From positions 1,672,781-1,736,780 of the forward strand of contig NZ_JAEVYN010000001.1 in the NCBI RefSeq assembly GCF_016807185.1: 64,000 bases of DNA, read 5' to 3'. The position numbers and the translations under genes are program-made. Of this stretch, positions 53,455 through 62,698 are shown in pieces. The notes beneath the pieces are model-generated. The model did not search any database, had not been told where the DNA came from, and saw only the letters and a program-made list of their open reading frames with translations. Within the stretch, counting starts at the first letter, position 1, and the number at the start of each line of letters is the position of its first letter. The stretch is from Leptolyngbya sp. Cla-17 (GTDB lineage Bacteria > Cyanobacteriota > Cyanobacteriia > Leptolyngbyales > Leptolyngbyaceae).

Positions 53455-54357
53455 GTGGTTGTCAAGCCAGAGTGGTTAAGAGTTAAAGCGCCCCAATGGG
53501 AACGGGTCGGCAAAGTTAAAGATATTTTGCGGGATTTGGGGCTAAACACAGTCTGTGAGGAGGCCTCCTGCCCCAACATTGGCGAATGCTTCAATCATGG
53601 TACTGCCACCTTTTTGATCATGGGACCTGCTTGCACTCGCGCTTGTCCATACTGCGATATTGACTTTGAAAAGAAACCACAGCCGCTCGATTTAACGGAA
53701 CCCGATCGCCTTGCCGAAGCGGTTCGGCGGATGCGCCTGAATCATGTGGTGGTAACTTCGGTGAATCGGGATGATCTGCCCGATGGTGGAGCTTCTCAGT
53801 TCGATCGCTGCATTCACGCCATTCGCACTGCCTCTCCAGGCACGACGATCGAAGTGCTGATTCCTGATTTATGCGCCAACTGGAACGCACTAGAAACCAT
53901 CCTCAACGCCCATCCGGATGTGCTAAACCACAATACCGAAACGATCGCGCGCCTCTACCGCCGGGTTCGTCCACAGGGAGACTATCGGCGATCGCTAGAA
54001 CTACTACGCCGCAGCCGTGAACTAGCCCCTTGGGTATACACTAAAAGCGGCATTATGGCAGGCTTAGGTGAAACCGATGAAGAAGTGAAGCAGGTGATGC
54101 ATGACCTACGGCAAGCAGATTGCGATATTCTCACTATTGGTCAATATCTCCAGCCCAGTCAAAAGCATTTAGGAGTTCAGGATTTCATTACGCCTGAGCA
54201 ATTCGATTCATGGCGTGACTATGGCGAGTCCATTGGCTTTCTCCAAGTGGTCTCTTCTCCTCTCACCCGCAGTTCCTACCATGCCGAGCAGGTGCGAGCT
54301 TTAATGGAACGCCACCCACGGCAGAAGACATTAAGCATTGCCGTCAATCATGAATAA
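53455..54357 (+). CDS. lipA: Lipoyl synthase
   Basis: A 300-residue radical SAM enzyme that inserts sulfur into octanoyl groups on carrier proteins. It has both iron-sulfur sites: the auxiliary cluster motif CEEASCPNIGEC and the radical SAM motif CTRACPYCDID, plus the C-terminal RSSYHAEQ Ser ligand. The start is GTG at 53455. It overlaps gpsA by eight bases. Confidence 0.95.
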   Translation: MVVKPEWLRVKAPQWERVGKVKDILRDLGLNTVCEEASCPNIGECFNHGTATFLIMGPACTRACPYCDIDFEKKPQPLDLTEPDRLAEAVRRMRLNHVVVTSVNRDDLPDGGASQFDRCIHAIRTASPGTTIEVLIPDLCANWNALETILNAHPDVLNHNTETIARLYRRVRPQGDYRRSLELLRRSRELAPWVYTKSGIMAGLGETDEEVKQVMHDLRQADCDILTIGQYLQPSQKHLGVQDFITPEQFDSWRDYGESIGFLQVVSSPLTRSSYHAEQVRALMERHPRQKTLSIAVNHE

Positions 54358-55330
54358 TCGGCTTATTCCCGAACCTCAAACCCCGAACTCCGAACCCCAA
54401 ACGATCGCCATTCTTGGTGCCGGAGCGTGGGGTACGACCTTAGCAACTCTGGCTTCGCATCAAGGTCATATGGTGAGACTGTGGTCGCGACAAGGTTCTT
54501 CTTCCTTGCAGTCTGTGTTATGTGGGGCAGAGATGGTGGTTTCTGCCGTCTCCATGAAAGGAGTGCGAATGGTGGTCGAGCAGGTGCGATCGCTGCAAAT
54601 TACGCCAAATGCCATCCTTATTTCTGCTACCAAAGGACTTGACCCCGATTCTGGCAGCGAAACAGAACTGCCTTGCTTACCCTCGCAAATCTGGCAGACT
54701 GCATTGCCCAATCATCCTGTGGTTGTGCTATCAGGACCCAATCTTTCGGCAGAAATTCAAAAAGGCTTGCCAGCGGCGACGGTTGTTGCCAGTGAAAACG
54801 AAACGGCTGCTGAGCAAGTACAGCAGGCATTTTCTTCTACCAGCTTTCGGGTTTACACCAATACTGATGTGTTAGGGGTAGAACTAGGCGGCATTTTGAA
54901 AAATGTAATCGCGATCGCGGTAGGGGCCTGCGACGGCTTACAATTGGGCACCAATGCCAAAGCCGCTCTTGTGACTCGTGGGCTAGCAGAAATCATCCGC
55001 ATCGGCACCGATTGGGGCGCTAAACCCGATACCTTCTACGGTCTATCAGGCTTAGGCGACCTACTTGCCACCTGCAATAGCGCCCTCAGCCGCAATTATC
55101 AAGTAGGGTATAGTTTGGCTCAAGGGAAACAATTGTCTGAGGTGTTGGCATCTTTGCAAGGCACGGCTGAAGGCGTGAACACGACCCAAGTGTTAGTTCG
55201 CCTTGCCGCTCAGCAGCAAATTGCTTTGCCCATTTCTCATCAGGTCAATCAACTGCTGCAAGGAAACATTACGCCCCACGCTGCTCTGGAGGCTTTGATG
55301 TTGCGCGATCGCAAACCCGAAAATTGTTAG
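54350..55330 (+). CDS. gpsA: NAD(P)-dependent glycerol-3-phosphate dehydrogenase
   Basis: A protein of about 326 residues. The Rossmann motif is ILGAGAWGTTLATLA, and the catalytic region has KNVIAIAVGACDGLQLGTN and the Lys in ATKGLDP. It makes glycerol-3-phosphate for membrane lipids. The ATG at 54350 lies within the lipA stop region. Residues 7-18 (PEPQTPNSEPQT) are encoded by heptameric DNA repeats and form an N-terminal extension that GpsA does not normally have; the true fold begins at residue 19. Insertion of the repeats probably lengthened the gene. Confidence 0.92.
   Translation: MNNRLIPEPQTPNSEPQTIAILGAGAWGTTLATLASHQGHMVRLWSRQGSSSLQSVLCGAEMVVSAVSMKGVRMVVEQVRSLQITPNAILISATKGLDPDSGSETELPCLPSQIWQTALPNHPVVVLSGPNLSAEIQKGLPAATVVASENETAAEQVQQAFSSTSFRVYTNTDVLGVELGGILKNVIAIAVGACDGLQLGTNAKAALVTRGLAEIIRIGTDWGAKPDTFYGLSGLGDLLATCNSALSRNYQVGYSLAQGKQLSEVLASLQGTAEGVNTTQVLVRLAAQQQIALPISHQVNQLLQGNITPHAALEALMLRDRKPENC
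54369..54403. repeat. Heptameric repeats inside the gpsA 5' coding region
   Basis: CCGAACC, TCAAACC, CCGAACT, CCGAACC and CCAAACG are five phased heptamers of the family seen at 6940-6988. They fall in the first 18 codons of gpsA and stay open in frame, encoding Pro/Glu/Gln/Thr residues. Confidence 0.78.
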
Positions 55331-55894
55331 AAACAAAGAATGGCGTTCGCATAGCATCTTCGTAGAAAATAGGGCGAGTAGCGAACTCAAAACTCGATGC
55401 TTCCCACTCGTTCGACTGAGCGCTCACGCCGAAGTCCGCACTTCACACTCCGTACTTTTACACGGATTGCAAGCCCTATTTCTAATCTTTTACGGTTTCC
55501 TAATTAAACAAACCGTCCTTCAAAGCATTGGTGAAGATGCCGGATTCCGCTTTCAAAGTCAGGAAAGAAGCAAGAGGGTGATGTAGGTTAGCGTATGCCT
55601 TGATTCAAGTCACGACCTTTTGCTTGACGGCTCTCTATACTGACTGAAACGCGGAACCTGGTGTCAAAAGATACTTTTAGCACAAAAGACTTCTGCTTTT
55701 TTAAGTATAGGTGCGGCAATCTACGACGGGTTATGTGTCTGAGCGATCGCATAATTCTGACCATTTATATCGACAGCTTCAAAAAGGGATCGTTACGGAA
55801 CCCTAAGCCGTGTTCATCAGTCCCCCCTGAAGGGAACACTACTTTTAATATCTGACTGAAGCTAATTCTTATCTGGAGCAACAGAGACGAGACT
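55331..55894. other. Long leader region of sigC with repeats and a hairpin
   Basis: These 564 bp between gpsA and sigC hold a heptamer array (55430-55464) and an inverted repeat GTGTTC (55810-55815) / GAACAC (55834-55839) with nested CAG/CTG, 55 bp before the sigC ATG. A 64-codon frame at 55661 has no family features and is not called. No known RNA recognised. Confidence 0.5.
55430..55464. repeat. Heptameric short tandem repeats
   Basis: CGAAGTC, CGCACTT, CACACTC, CGTACTT and TTACACG are phased heptamers, the reverse-complement family of the array at 35944-35971 (AGTGCGG type). Confidence 0.65.
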
Positions 55895-57142
55895 ATGCCA
55901 GCAACAACTTTCTACGCTGAAGCAGACTACGACGAACAACAAGTGTATTTTCAACGTTTTCAGCCGAGTAGCCCCCATGCTGAAGATCATTCCGTTGATG
56001 CGATGGATTTACAGATGGATACTGTAGACCCTAACAGTTTTCATCGAGCTGCCTCTCAGCGCACCACTGATCTTGTTCGTTTGTATCTTCAAGAGATTGG
56101 GCGTGTTCGCTTGCTAGGGCGAGACGAAGAAGTCTCAGAGGCTCAGCGAGTGCAGCGCTATATGGCATTGCTAGAGTTGCGCGCAGAAGCGGTGGAAAAA
56201 GAAACTGGAGCGATTCAGCAGTATGTCAAATTGGTGGAAACCCACGATCGCCTTGCCTCTCAACTCGGACATCGCCCCTCCTTAGAACGCTGGGCAAGTG
56301 AAGGCGACATCGATATTACAGAACTAAAGCCTTGTTTGGCAGCCGGAAAACACCGTTGGGCAGCGATCGCAAACCTGCCAGTCGATGAATTGGAGCGCAT
56401 CCAATCTGAAGGGAGCCGCGCCAAAGAGCATATGATCAAGGCAAACTTGCGCCTAGTCGTCTCCGTTGCCAAAAAGTATCAGAATCGAGGCTTGGAACTG
56501 CTAGACCTAATTCAGGAAGGTACCCTAGGCTTGGAGCGCGCCGTAGAAAAATTTGACCCTACTAAAGGGTATCGCTTTAGCACTTACGCCTACTGGTGGA
56601 TTCGTCAGGGCATTACCCGCGCGATCGCCACCCAGAGCCGCACTATTCGCTTGCCGGTCCACATCACCGAAAAGTTGAACAAAATCAAAAAAGCTCAGCG
56701 CAAAATTTCTCAAGAGAAAGGACGCACCGCTAGTATCGAAGACATCGCCCTTGAATTGGATATGACCGCTCCCCAAGTACGGGAAGTGTTGCTACGGGTG
56801 CCCCGCTCTATTTCTTTGGAAACCAAGGTGGGCAAGGAAAAAGACACGGAACTGGGCGATCTGCTGGAGACTGACGAAATCACGCCGGAAGATACCTTGA
56901 TGCGGGAATCTCTCCGTCGCGACTTACAGCAGTTATTAGCAGACCTGACTACTCGCGAACGAGATGTCATCCAAATGCGGTTTGGTTTGGGCGACGGACA
57001 GCCCTACTCTCTGGCTGAAATTGGTCGGGCGCTAGAGCTATCTCGTGAACGAGTTCGTCAGATTGAAGCCAAAGCCCTGCAAAAACTGCGCCAACCCAAA
57101 CGCCGCAATCGCGTCCGCGACTACCTAGAAGCGCTGGGTTAG
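55895..57142 (+). CDS. sigC: Group 2 sigma-70 factor SigC
   Basis: A 415-residue sigma factor. The N-terminus MPATTFYAEADYDEQ and the TTDLVRLYLQEIGRVRLLGR segment are characteristic of cyanobacterial SigC rather than the principal SigA. Region 2 (AKEHMIKANLRLVVSVAKKY, FDPTKGYRFSTYAYWWIRQG), region 3 and region 4 (YSLAEIGRALELSRERVRQI) are complete. SigC directs alternative transcription during carbon, nitrogen or stationary-phase adjustment. It is monocistronic with a long leader. A GGGATAAG/CTTATCCC hairpin at 57153-57183 follows the stop. Confidence 0.9.
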   Translation: MPATTFYAEADYDEQQVYFQRFQPSSPHAEDHSVDAMDLQMDTVDPNSFHRAASQRTTDLVRLYLQEIGRVRLLGRDEEVSEAQRVQRYMALLELRAEAVEKETGAIQQYVKLVETHDRLASQLGHRPSLERWASEGDIDITELKPCLAAGKHRWAAIANLPVDELERIQSEGSRAKEHMIKANLRLVVSVAKKYQNRGLELLDLIQEGTLGLERAVEKFDPTKGYRFSTYAYWWIRQGITRAIATQSRTIRLPVHITEKLNKIKKAQRKISQEKGRTASIEDIALELDMTAPQVREVLLRVPRSISLETKVGKEKDTELGDLLETDEITPEDTLMRESLRRDLQQLLADLTTRERDVIQMRFGLGDGQPYSLAEIGRALELSRERVRQIEAKALQKLRQPKRRNRVRDYLEALG

Positions 57143-57152
57143 TTTATACAGT

Positions 57153-57183
57153 GGGATAAGCTGCTCTATTTAACACTTATCCC
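57153..57183 (+). terminator. Hairpin after sigC, weak terminator
   Basis: GGGATAAG (57153-57160) pairs with CTTATCCC (57176-57183) around 15 bases, 11 bp after the sigC stop. No T-run follows, so termination may be partial. Confidence 0.55.
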
Positions 57184-57340
57184 GCCGTATTGAGTGTCCG
57201 ATCTGAGACTAAGCGTTATGGCTTGCGAATAGATTGGACAAAATTGCTGTTAGGCAGATTAGGACGCTAACTGCGAATAAAAATGTGACTTGCATCTACG
57301 CCGATTCAAAATACAGTTTTGCGTAAAGTGTCTTAACGAA

Positions 57341-58417
57341 ATGACAACACAAGATGTCTCAATCCCTGTAGAAAACAGCGATGATATCATTCAGAATCTT
57401 CAAGCTCAACTTGCTGAAAAGATGTTTGATCTTTTTGATTCGGTAGTCATAGAGCGTAGAAGTTACTTTGCTGAAAATCCTGATAAGGTTCCTAATGAAG
57501 GGTCTGTTGATTCCATCATTAACTCTTACAGTACAAAGAATGCGTCTGTTTCAGGCGCGCTGGGTCTTGTCCCAGGGCCTTGGGGCATGGTGGCAGTTAT
57601 TCCGGAACTCTTGATCGTTATCCGAAACCAACTTGCCATGATTTATGACATTGGTAGGGCGCAGGGAAAAAGCAAAGTTTTGACTAAAGAACTCCTAGCA
57701 GGAATTTTCGTTACAGCAATGGGAGCAAGTGCTGGTTCTTTACTTGTTCTGCACGGTAATAAAGTGCTAGTAAAGCGCGTTACGCTGCGAGTTTTTCAGC
57801 AAATCGTCTCTTTGTTAGCAGGGCGAGTAACTCAACAAGCGCTTAAATCTGCAATTAGCAAATGGCTACCAATTGTAGGTGCCGCAGCAATGGCAACATG
57901 GTCACGTTGGATGACTCAGCAAACTGGTAAAAAAGCTAAGGAAATTTTTAGCAAGGATATTGAAGTTTCAGAGAATCCTGTAGAAGAAGACATAAAGCCA
58001 ATCGATGTGACTGCCACAACCATTCCTACATCGACTGTTGCTCAGGCTGATGTGATTGGTAAGAGTGGTGTAGACATGGCAAAAATTCAGACCCTTATCA
58101 ATCTTATGAGGGTAGATGGCACAGTTAAACCTGAAGAAAGAGAATACATAAAAACTATTCTTCGTAACGCTAATTTGACGAGTAATGAAATAGCAGAAAT
58201 CCGCCAAACATTGAGCGTGGATAAGAAATTTAGCGTAGATTACTCCGCTATAGAGGCATCTCCAGATGATGCTATTGGTTTGCTCGTAGATTTAATTACG
58301 CTTGCTAAGCGCGATGGCACTTTCCACATCACTGAGAAAATGTATATCAAACAAGTAGGAAGACTACTTGGATTCTCAGACAGTGACATTGAGGAAACAA
58401 TAGTAGCTATAGCATAA
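57341..58417 (+). CDS. EcsC/DUF697-like membrane-associated protein with C-terminal TerB-like domain
   Basis: A protein of about 358 residues starting MTTQDVSIPVENSDDIIQNL. The middle (residues 70-215) has amphipathic and hydrophobic helices (GALGLVPGPWGMVAVIPELL, ELLAGIFVTAMGASAGSLLV) like EcsC-family proteins. A Thr/Pro linker leads to a C-terminal TerB-like helical domain (LINLMRVDGTVKPEEREYIK, then LITLAKRDGTFHITEKMYIK), a repeat of two acidic helix pairs. Such proteins are associated with membrane stress and tellurite-type systems; the exact role is unknown. The ATG at 57341 was chosen over a start 17 codons upstream. A terminator follows. Confidence 0.78.
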   Translation: MTTQDVSIPVENSDDIIQNLQAQLAEKMFDLFDSVVIERRSYFAENPDKVPNEGSVDSIINSYSTKNASVSGALGLVPGPWGMVAVIPELLIVIRNQLAMIYDIGRAQGKSKVLTKELLAGIFVTAMGASAGSLLVLHGNKVLVKRVTLRVFQQIVSLLAGRVTQQALKSAISKWLPIVGAAAMATWSRWMTQQTGKKAKEIFSKDIEVSENPVEEDIKPIDVTATTIPTSTVAQADVIGKSGVDMAKIQTLINLMRVDGTVKPEEREYIKTILRNANLTSNEIAEIRQTLSVDKKFSVDYSAIEASPDDAIGLLVDLITLAKRDGTFHITEKMYIKQVGRLLGFSDSDIEETIVAIA

Positions 58418-58507
58418 GTTGAGTTCACTCAGGCTAACGATAAGGCGCGATCGCGATTACTTGAAAGCGTTGGGTTAATTTTTTCCTCTGACTGTAAGAA
58501 CAACAAC

Positions 58508-58531
58508 TGGGATAGTCCGCTATCCCTTTTT
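58508..58531 (+). terminator. Rho-independent terminator
   Basis: GGGATAG and CTATCCC form a 7-bp stem with a 4-base loop, followed by TTTTTT. It ends the transcript of the EcsC/TerB-like gene. The remaining gap to 58757 holds no gene that I can see. Confidence 0.85.
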
Positions 58532-58757
58532 TCGTTTGTGCAACATTGACATCTGGCACTACAAAAAAAAGTCGCTGTGCAGCATTGCGATTGTCCGTTA
58601 CATGATGAGATTTAGGAGGCTCAGGGGCGACGCTGATTTAAAAACCGAGTTACGCGAAAATCAGTAGGAGTAATCGCGAACCTAGAAAAGTGAAAAGAGA
58701 CTGCTGATTTGGCAGAATAAAGCTATCTCTATCAGTTTCATATTTTCTGACACAGCA

Positions 58758-59384
58758 ATGCCAATTTCAAATGTAGTCCAATCGCTTGATGCACCCGCCT
58801 TTGTTGCCACGCTGAATCAAGCAGCAGAGGCGTTTCGTGATGGTGGAAAGCGACCCAATGCCCAAGCGGTGATTGCTGCGATGGTGGCAGCCGAGAAAGT
58901 CGTGAAACAACAGCGATTGGCTTACCCCTTAGAGGCATTACTGGGACACTGGCGGCTATGTTTCACAACGCTGTCCAAGGTAAATGGACAATCGTTCCAG
59001 ACTGCAAAAGGCATTTATGTGCCTAAAATTGCCCAAGCCCAAATTTCTTTTATTCAACCTGCTGAGATTGAACCGAACAGTCCCAGCGGAGACATTGGTA
59101 ACCAGATTCAGGTCGGCTCCATTGTGTTTCGGGTTACAGGATCGTTTCGCTATCCCGGCAAAAAGAACCTACTGGTGTTTGACTTCAACCAAGCACAGTT
59201 TTCCATACTAGGCAAAACTCTTTATTCAGGCAACTTTCGGAGCGGTGATCAAGCGATCGCATTTGAGCAAAGGGCGATATCGAAACTACCCTTCTTTGCC
59301 TTTTTCCTCATCACCGAAAATTTCATTGCAGCAAGGGGGCGCGGCGGCGGACTTGCCCTGTGGGTGCGCCAAACCGAATATTGA
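58758..59384 (+). CDS. Conserved protein, possibly PAP/fibrillin-like
   Basis: A 208-residue soluble protein. A helical N-terminal part precedes LEALLGHWRLCFTTLSKVNG, a pattern seen in plastid lipid-associated (fibrillin) proteins, where LxGxWxLxxTT opens a lipocalin-like barrel. The C-terminus ITENFIAARGRGGGLALWVR also recalls that family. The assignment is tentative. Fibrillins associate with thylakoids and lipid droplets. It converges with the oxidoreductase gene, 12 bp apart. Confidence 0.6.
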   Translation: MPISNVVQSLDAPAFVATLNQAAEAFRDGGKRPNAQAVIAAMVAAEKVVKQQRLAYPLEALLGHWRLCFTTLSKVNGQSFQTAKGIYVPKIAQAQISFIQPAEIEPNSPSGDIGNQIQVGSIVFRVTGSFRYPGKKNLLVFDFNQAQFSILGKTLYSGNFRSGDQAIAFEQRAISKLPFFAFFLITENFIAARGRGGGLALWVRQTEY

Positions 59385-59396
59385 TAACCGCTAGTA

Positions 59397-60683
59397 CTAC
59401 GAACCGAGTGCCACTTCGTTAACAAGCGCTCTGGAAAAACTAGGTTGTAATATTTTTTGGCGGGACAGGATGCAATCCGCCAGATAATTTGCATCCCGTG
59501 CCACGCCCGAAAAGCGCCCAGAACCCCAGGTATAGAGCCACGGCAAGCCCAAAAAGTAAAGTCCTCGCACATCGGAAACTCCGCGATTGTGTCCTGGATA
59601 GCCCTTGCCATCAAACACTGGAATTTCAATCCAGCTAAAATCTGATTGATAGCCGGTACACCAAACGACTGCGCCAATATTTGCCGCCTCAAACTCTAGT
59701 GCTAAGGCTTCTGATTCAGGTTCCCAAACTGGATAAAATGGTGGGTCAACAGGTGCTTGAATTTGGTGTTTTTCAATGAAAGCATCAATCGTTTTTTTGA
59801 TGCTTTCCGCAACCGCATCCGCTTGATCTAAATTCTGTTTTAGATCATCCCAAAACTCAAGTTTTTCAGATGTAATAGTTTTGAGTCTGCCATGCAGCCT
59901 CATCCCCTCTAAAGCAAATTGTCTCAGGTCAATTTCTCGCCCTCCACCGCGCCCAGTAACGTAATGATTTGCTTTAGTCCGTACTTTCTCCTTTTGCGGA
60001 TGATCATCAATGGATAAGTCGTAGTAACCCAGTTCTTCCAGCCAATCCACCACGTCTTTTCCGCGATAGCGACGAGGCGATCGCGGTGCGCCTCCTACAC
60101 ATAAATGCACTTGGGTACCCGCCAAATGTAAATCTTCTGCAATCTGACAGCCCGACTGCCCTGTGCCAACCACTAACACGCTTTTATTCGGTAAAGATTG
60201 AGGATTTTTGTACTCAGATGAATGAAGCTGCACAATGTTTTCTGGCAACCGTTCTGAAATTTTTGGTAGCTTCGGCAAGTGGTAACTACCGGATGCAATC
60301 ACCACTTGATCAGCAGTGTAGTCGCCAATGGTAGTACTGACCTCAAATCCCTCCTGTGCTTGCCGCTTTCGCAGGCTCGTCACTTCCACGCCTTCTTTTA
60401 CAGGTGGCTCAAAAGATTTTGCATAGTCTTTAATGTATTCAACAATGTCATCCTTCTGCATAAATCCATGCGGCTCGGATCCAGGATAGGTATATCCAGG
60501 CAGCTTACATTGCCAGTTAGGAGTTACCAGGCAAAAAGAGTCCCATCTCTTGGTTTGCCATGAATAACCAATCTGGTTTTTCTCAAACACAATGTGATCA
60601 ATGCCCTGCTGCTTTAAGCAATAGCTGATCGATAGCCCAGCCTGCCCCCCGCCCACAATAATGACAGAATAGTGATTGCTCAT
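59397..60683 (-). CDS. MSMEG_0569-family flavin-dependent oxidoreductase
   Basis: A 428-residue FAD/NAD(P)H oxidoreductase related to flavin-containing monooxygenases. The FAD motif is IIVGGGQAGLSISYCLKQ with FCLVTPNWQCKLPGY, and the NAD(P)H motif is VLVVGTGQSGCQIAEDL. The C-terminal VWCTGYQSDFSWIEIPVFDG and YFLGLPWLYTWGSGRFSG are typical of the family found in Nit1C clusters. It is divergent from a GAF-LuxR regulator that leads into the Sll0783 and nitrilase genes, so it belongs to that system. Its substrate is unknown; nitrile or cyanide-related nitrogen assimilation has been proposed for the cluster. Confidence 0.86.
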   Translation of the reverse strand: MSNHYSVIIVGGGQAGLSISYCLKQQGIDHIVFEKNQIGYSWQTKRWDSFCLVTPNWQCKLPGYTYPGSEPHGFMQKDDIVEYIKDYAKSFEPPVKEGVEVTSLRKRQAQEGFEVSTTIGDYTADQVVIASGSYHLPKLPKISERLPENIVQLHSSEYKNPQSLPNKSVLVVGTGQSGCQIAEDLHLAGTQVHLCVGGAPRSPRRYRGKDVVDWLEELGYYDLSIDDHPQKEKVRTKANHYVTGRGGGREIDLRQFALEGMRLHGRLKTITSEKLEFWDDLKQNLDQADAVAESIKKTIDAFIEKHQIQAPVDPPFYPVWEPESEALALEFEAANIGAVVWCTGYQSDFSWIEIPVFDGKGYPGHNRGVSDVRGLYFLGLPWLYTWGSGRFSGVARDANYLADCILSRQKILQPSFSRALVNEVALGS

Positions 60684-61018
60684 TTTCAACTAGGAATGTT
60701 AATTATTTGATTGACGAAGGACTTGATTAAAGGGGCATCTTGAATCTACGAAAACACTTTCTGCGATTCAACACCTGCCACCTTAATTCACCTCTTGACC
60801 ATAGAATTTGAAAATCAGTATTCCTGTATCTCTCACTACACAATCTTGAAGTCTAATTTTATAGATAGGCGTTATTGAGGCTAGAGATACTAACGCTTAT
60901 GGGATCTGAAGTGACCTGCCTAAATAGATAGTTTGATGTCAGAAGAGGTAGCTTGAGATACAAAGTCTGTGGCCTAACTAAGTCTCAATAGAAGCAGGCT
61001 AGTTGAGCTATTAACAGA
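60684..61018. other. Divergent promoter region of the Nit1C-type cluster
   Basis: These 335 AT-rich bases lie between the oxidoreductase (minus) and the LuxR regulator (plus). No ORF recognised. I found no clear GTA-N8-TAC NtcA site here, though nitrogen control is expected. Confidence 0.45.
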
Positions 61019-62443
61019 ATGCCGGACATAGTGGCGGACTTACTCGATCCAACTCGATTGCTATTTGATCTTCAGCGCAGCAATGAAATTGCTCAAAGCT
61101 TTGCGGGTTGCTTATTACCGGACGACATCGCTCATTTTGTCACCAATGGGTTGGTCGAAAAGTTTGACATTGCCTTTGCGCGAATTTGGCTAATGGAGCC
61201 AGAGCAAACGACGTTGCGATTAGTGGCTTCTTCAGGGCTTTATACTCACATTAATGGATCTTTTGCACGGGTGCCGATGGGTGCCTATAAAGTTGGCAAG
61301 ATTGCCCAAAATCGAGTGTCTTTTTTGAGCAATCATCTGGCAGATGAAGCGTGGGTGAAGGATCGGCAGTGGGCGATCGCCAACAATATTCGAGGATTTG
61401 CCGGATATCCGCTGACGGTGCGAGATCGTGTGGTGGGAGTGTTGGCAACCTTTAGCCACCGGGCAATGGCAACCGAATTTTTGGAAGTGCTGCAAATGTT
61501 ATGCACTACAGTGTCTGTGTCCTTAGATGCCGCACTGCAATATCAACAGCAGATGAAGACCTCAGCGCCTGTCCGCCCTAATCTAGCGGATGTATCGCTT
61601 TCCGATCAATTAGCAACTCTGCTCAAGTCAACCCGCCTCACGCTGATTGGCACCGAACAGCCGCTAGCAGCTCCGCTAACCTATGTGTTTCTTCAATCTG
61701 CCCAGATTTTGAATCAACTAGGCTGCACTTACTGCCGCTTGCTTTATAGCGCTAAAGCGGTGACATTAGAAGCGATCGTGCCTGTTACAGATTCAAACTT
61801 AGACCCACAGCTTACTCAAGCCGCTTTAACCAACCTACGGCTCATGGCAACCTATGCAGGCGGTAGTTTGCATCAAATCGGTGCCAATCAAAAAGCGCTT
61901 CAGTTGTCATTACAGGTGCCTTATCCAAGCGATGCTGATAAAAACGCGATCGCGCAGCGCCTTACTATCCAATGTCATCAACCCATTCTGCAAGCTGTGT
62001 TTACTCACCTAGCGCTTCTAGCAGGACTGACCCTGTGCGATGTGCCTCACCCGACGATCGCTTTATTAACCGACGATCTGACGCAGGTTGAACCCGGTCG
62101 CTCTGTGCTGTGGATTCGCCAAACAAACCCGGTGCCTAAAGGTGTGATGGGGTGCATTAATTTATCGACGACTCCAGCCGAATTTTTAGAAGCGGTGACA
62201 GCGGTTAATCAGGGTAGAACCTGGAATATTGAAAACGCTAGTCAATCCGCCTGTTTATCAGAACGGGAGCTAGACGTGATGAACCTACTCGCTGAGGGAC
62301 TACGCGATCGCGACATTGCCACCCGTCTTCACATTAGCGAAAGCACCGTCAAGTTTCATATGAATAACGTACTGACAAAACTGAAGGCAAAAACACGCTA
62401 TCAGGCACTTCATCAGGCGATTGTTCGTGGCTGGATTCAATAA
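61019..62443 (+). CDS. GAF-domain LuxR-family transcriptional regulator (Sll0782-like)
   Basis: A 474-residue regulator. An N-terminal GAF domain (residues 20-175: FDIAFARIWLMEPEQTTLRL, FAGYPLTVRDRVVGVLATF) is followed by a middle region without recognised fold and a C-terminal LuxR helix-turn-helix (LSERELDVMNLLAEGLRDRD, ISESTVKFHMNNVLTKLKAK). In Synechocystis a LuxR-type gene (sll0782) lies beside sll0783, matching this arrangement, so it probably controls the nitrilase cluster. No phospho-acceptor receiver domain is present. Confidence 0.85.
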   Translation: MPDIVADLLDPTRLLFDLQRSNEIAQSFAGCLLPDDIAHFVTNGLVEKFDIAFARIWLMEPEQTTLRLVASSGLYTHINGSFARVPMGAYKVGKIAQNRVSFLSNHLADEAWVKDRQWAIANNIRGFAGYPLTVRDRVVGVLATFSHRAMATEFLEVLQMLCTTVSVSLDAALQYQQQMKTSAPVRPNLADVSLSDQLATLLKSTRLTLIGTEQPLAAPLTYVFLQSAQILNQLGCTYCRLLYSAKAVTLEAIVPVTDSNLDPQLTQAALTNLRLMATYAGGSLHQIGANQKALQLSLQVPYPSDADKNAIAQRLTIQCHQPILQAVFTHLALLAGLTLCDVPHPTIALLTDDLTQVEPGRSVLWIRQTNPVPKGVMGCINLSTTPAEFLEAVTAVNQGRTWNIENASQSACLSERELDVMNLLAEGLRDRDIATRLHISESTVKFHMNNVLTKLKAKTRYQALHQAIVRGWIQ

Positions 62444-62698
62444 TTCACCCATTTCCTGCTCTCGTTAGTCTATCAAAACCTATCGATTTAAACAGCTTTT
62501 AATACAAATAAGATAAGACAATTCATTCCATTAGAAATTAACCTATCACTACCGCTAGAATTCTAAACTTTGTAGCTAGAGACACAAAAACGCACTTGTG
62601 ACACCTCTTACTCTGCATCGTATTCGTTGCGTTGTGCAGACCTAACTTTGCACTGCGATCGTACTCTAAAGATTGGCGATTTTAATTAAGGAAAACTC

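Noticed and set aside
55661..55855. 64-codon frame in the sigC leader
   Set aside because: No ribosome binding site, no family features, and it overlaps the leader hairpin.
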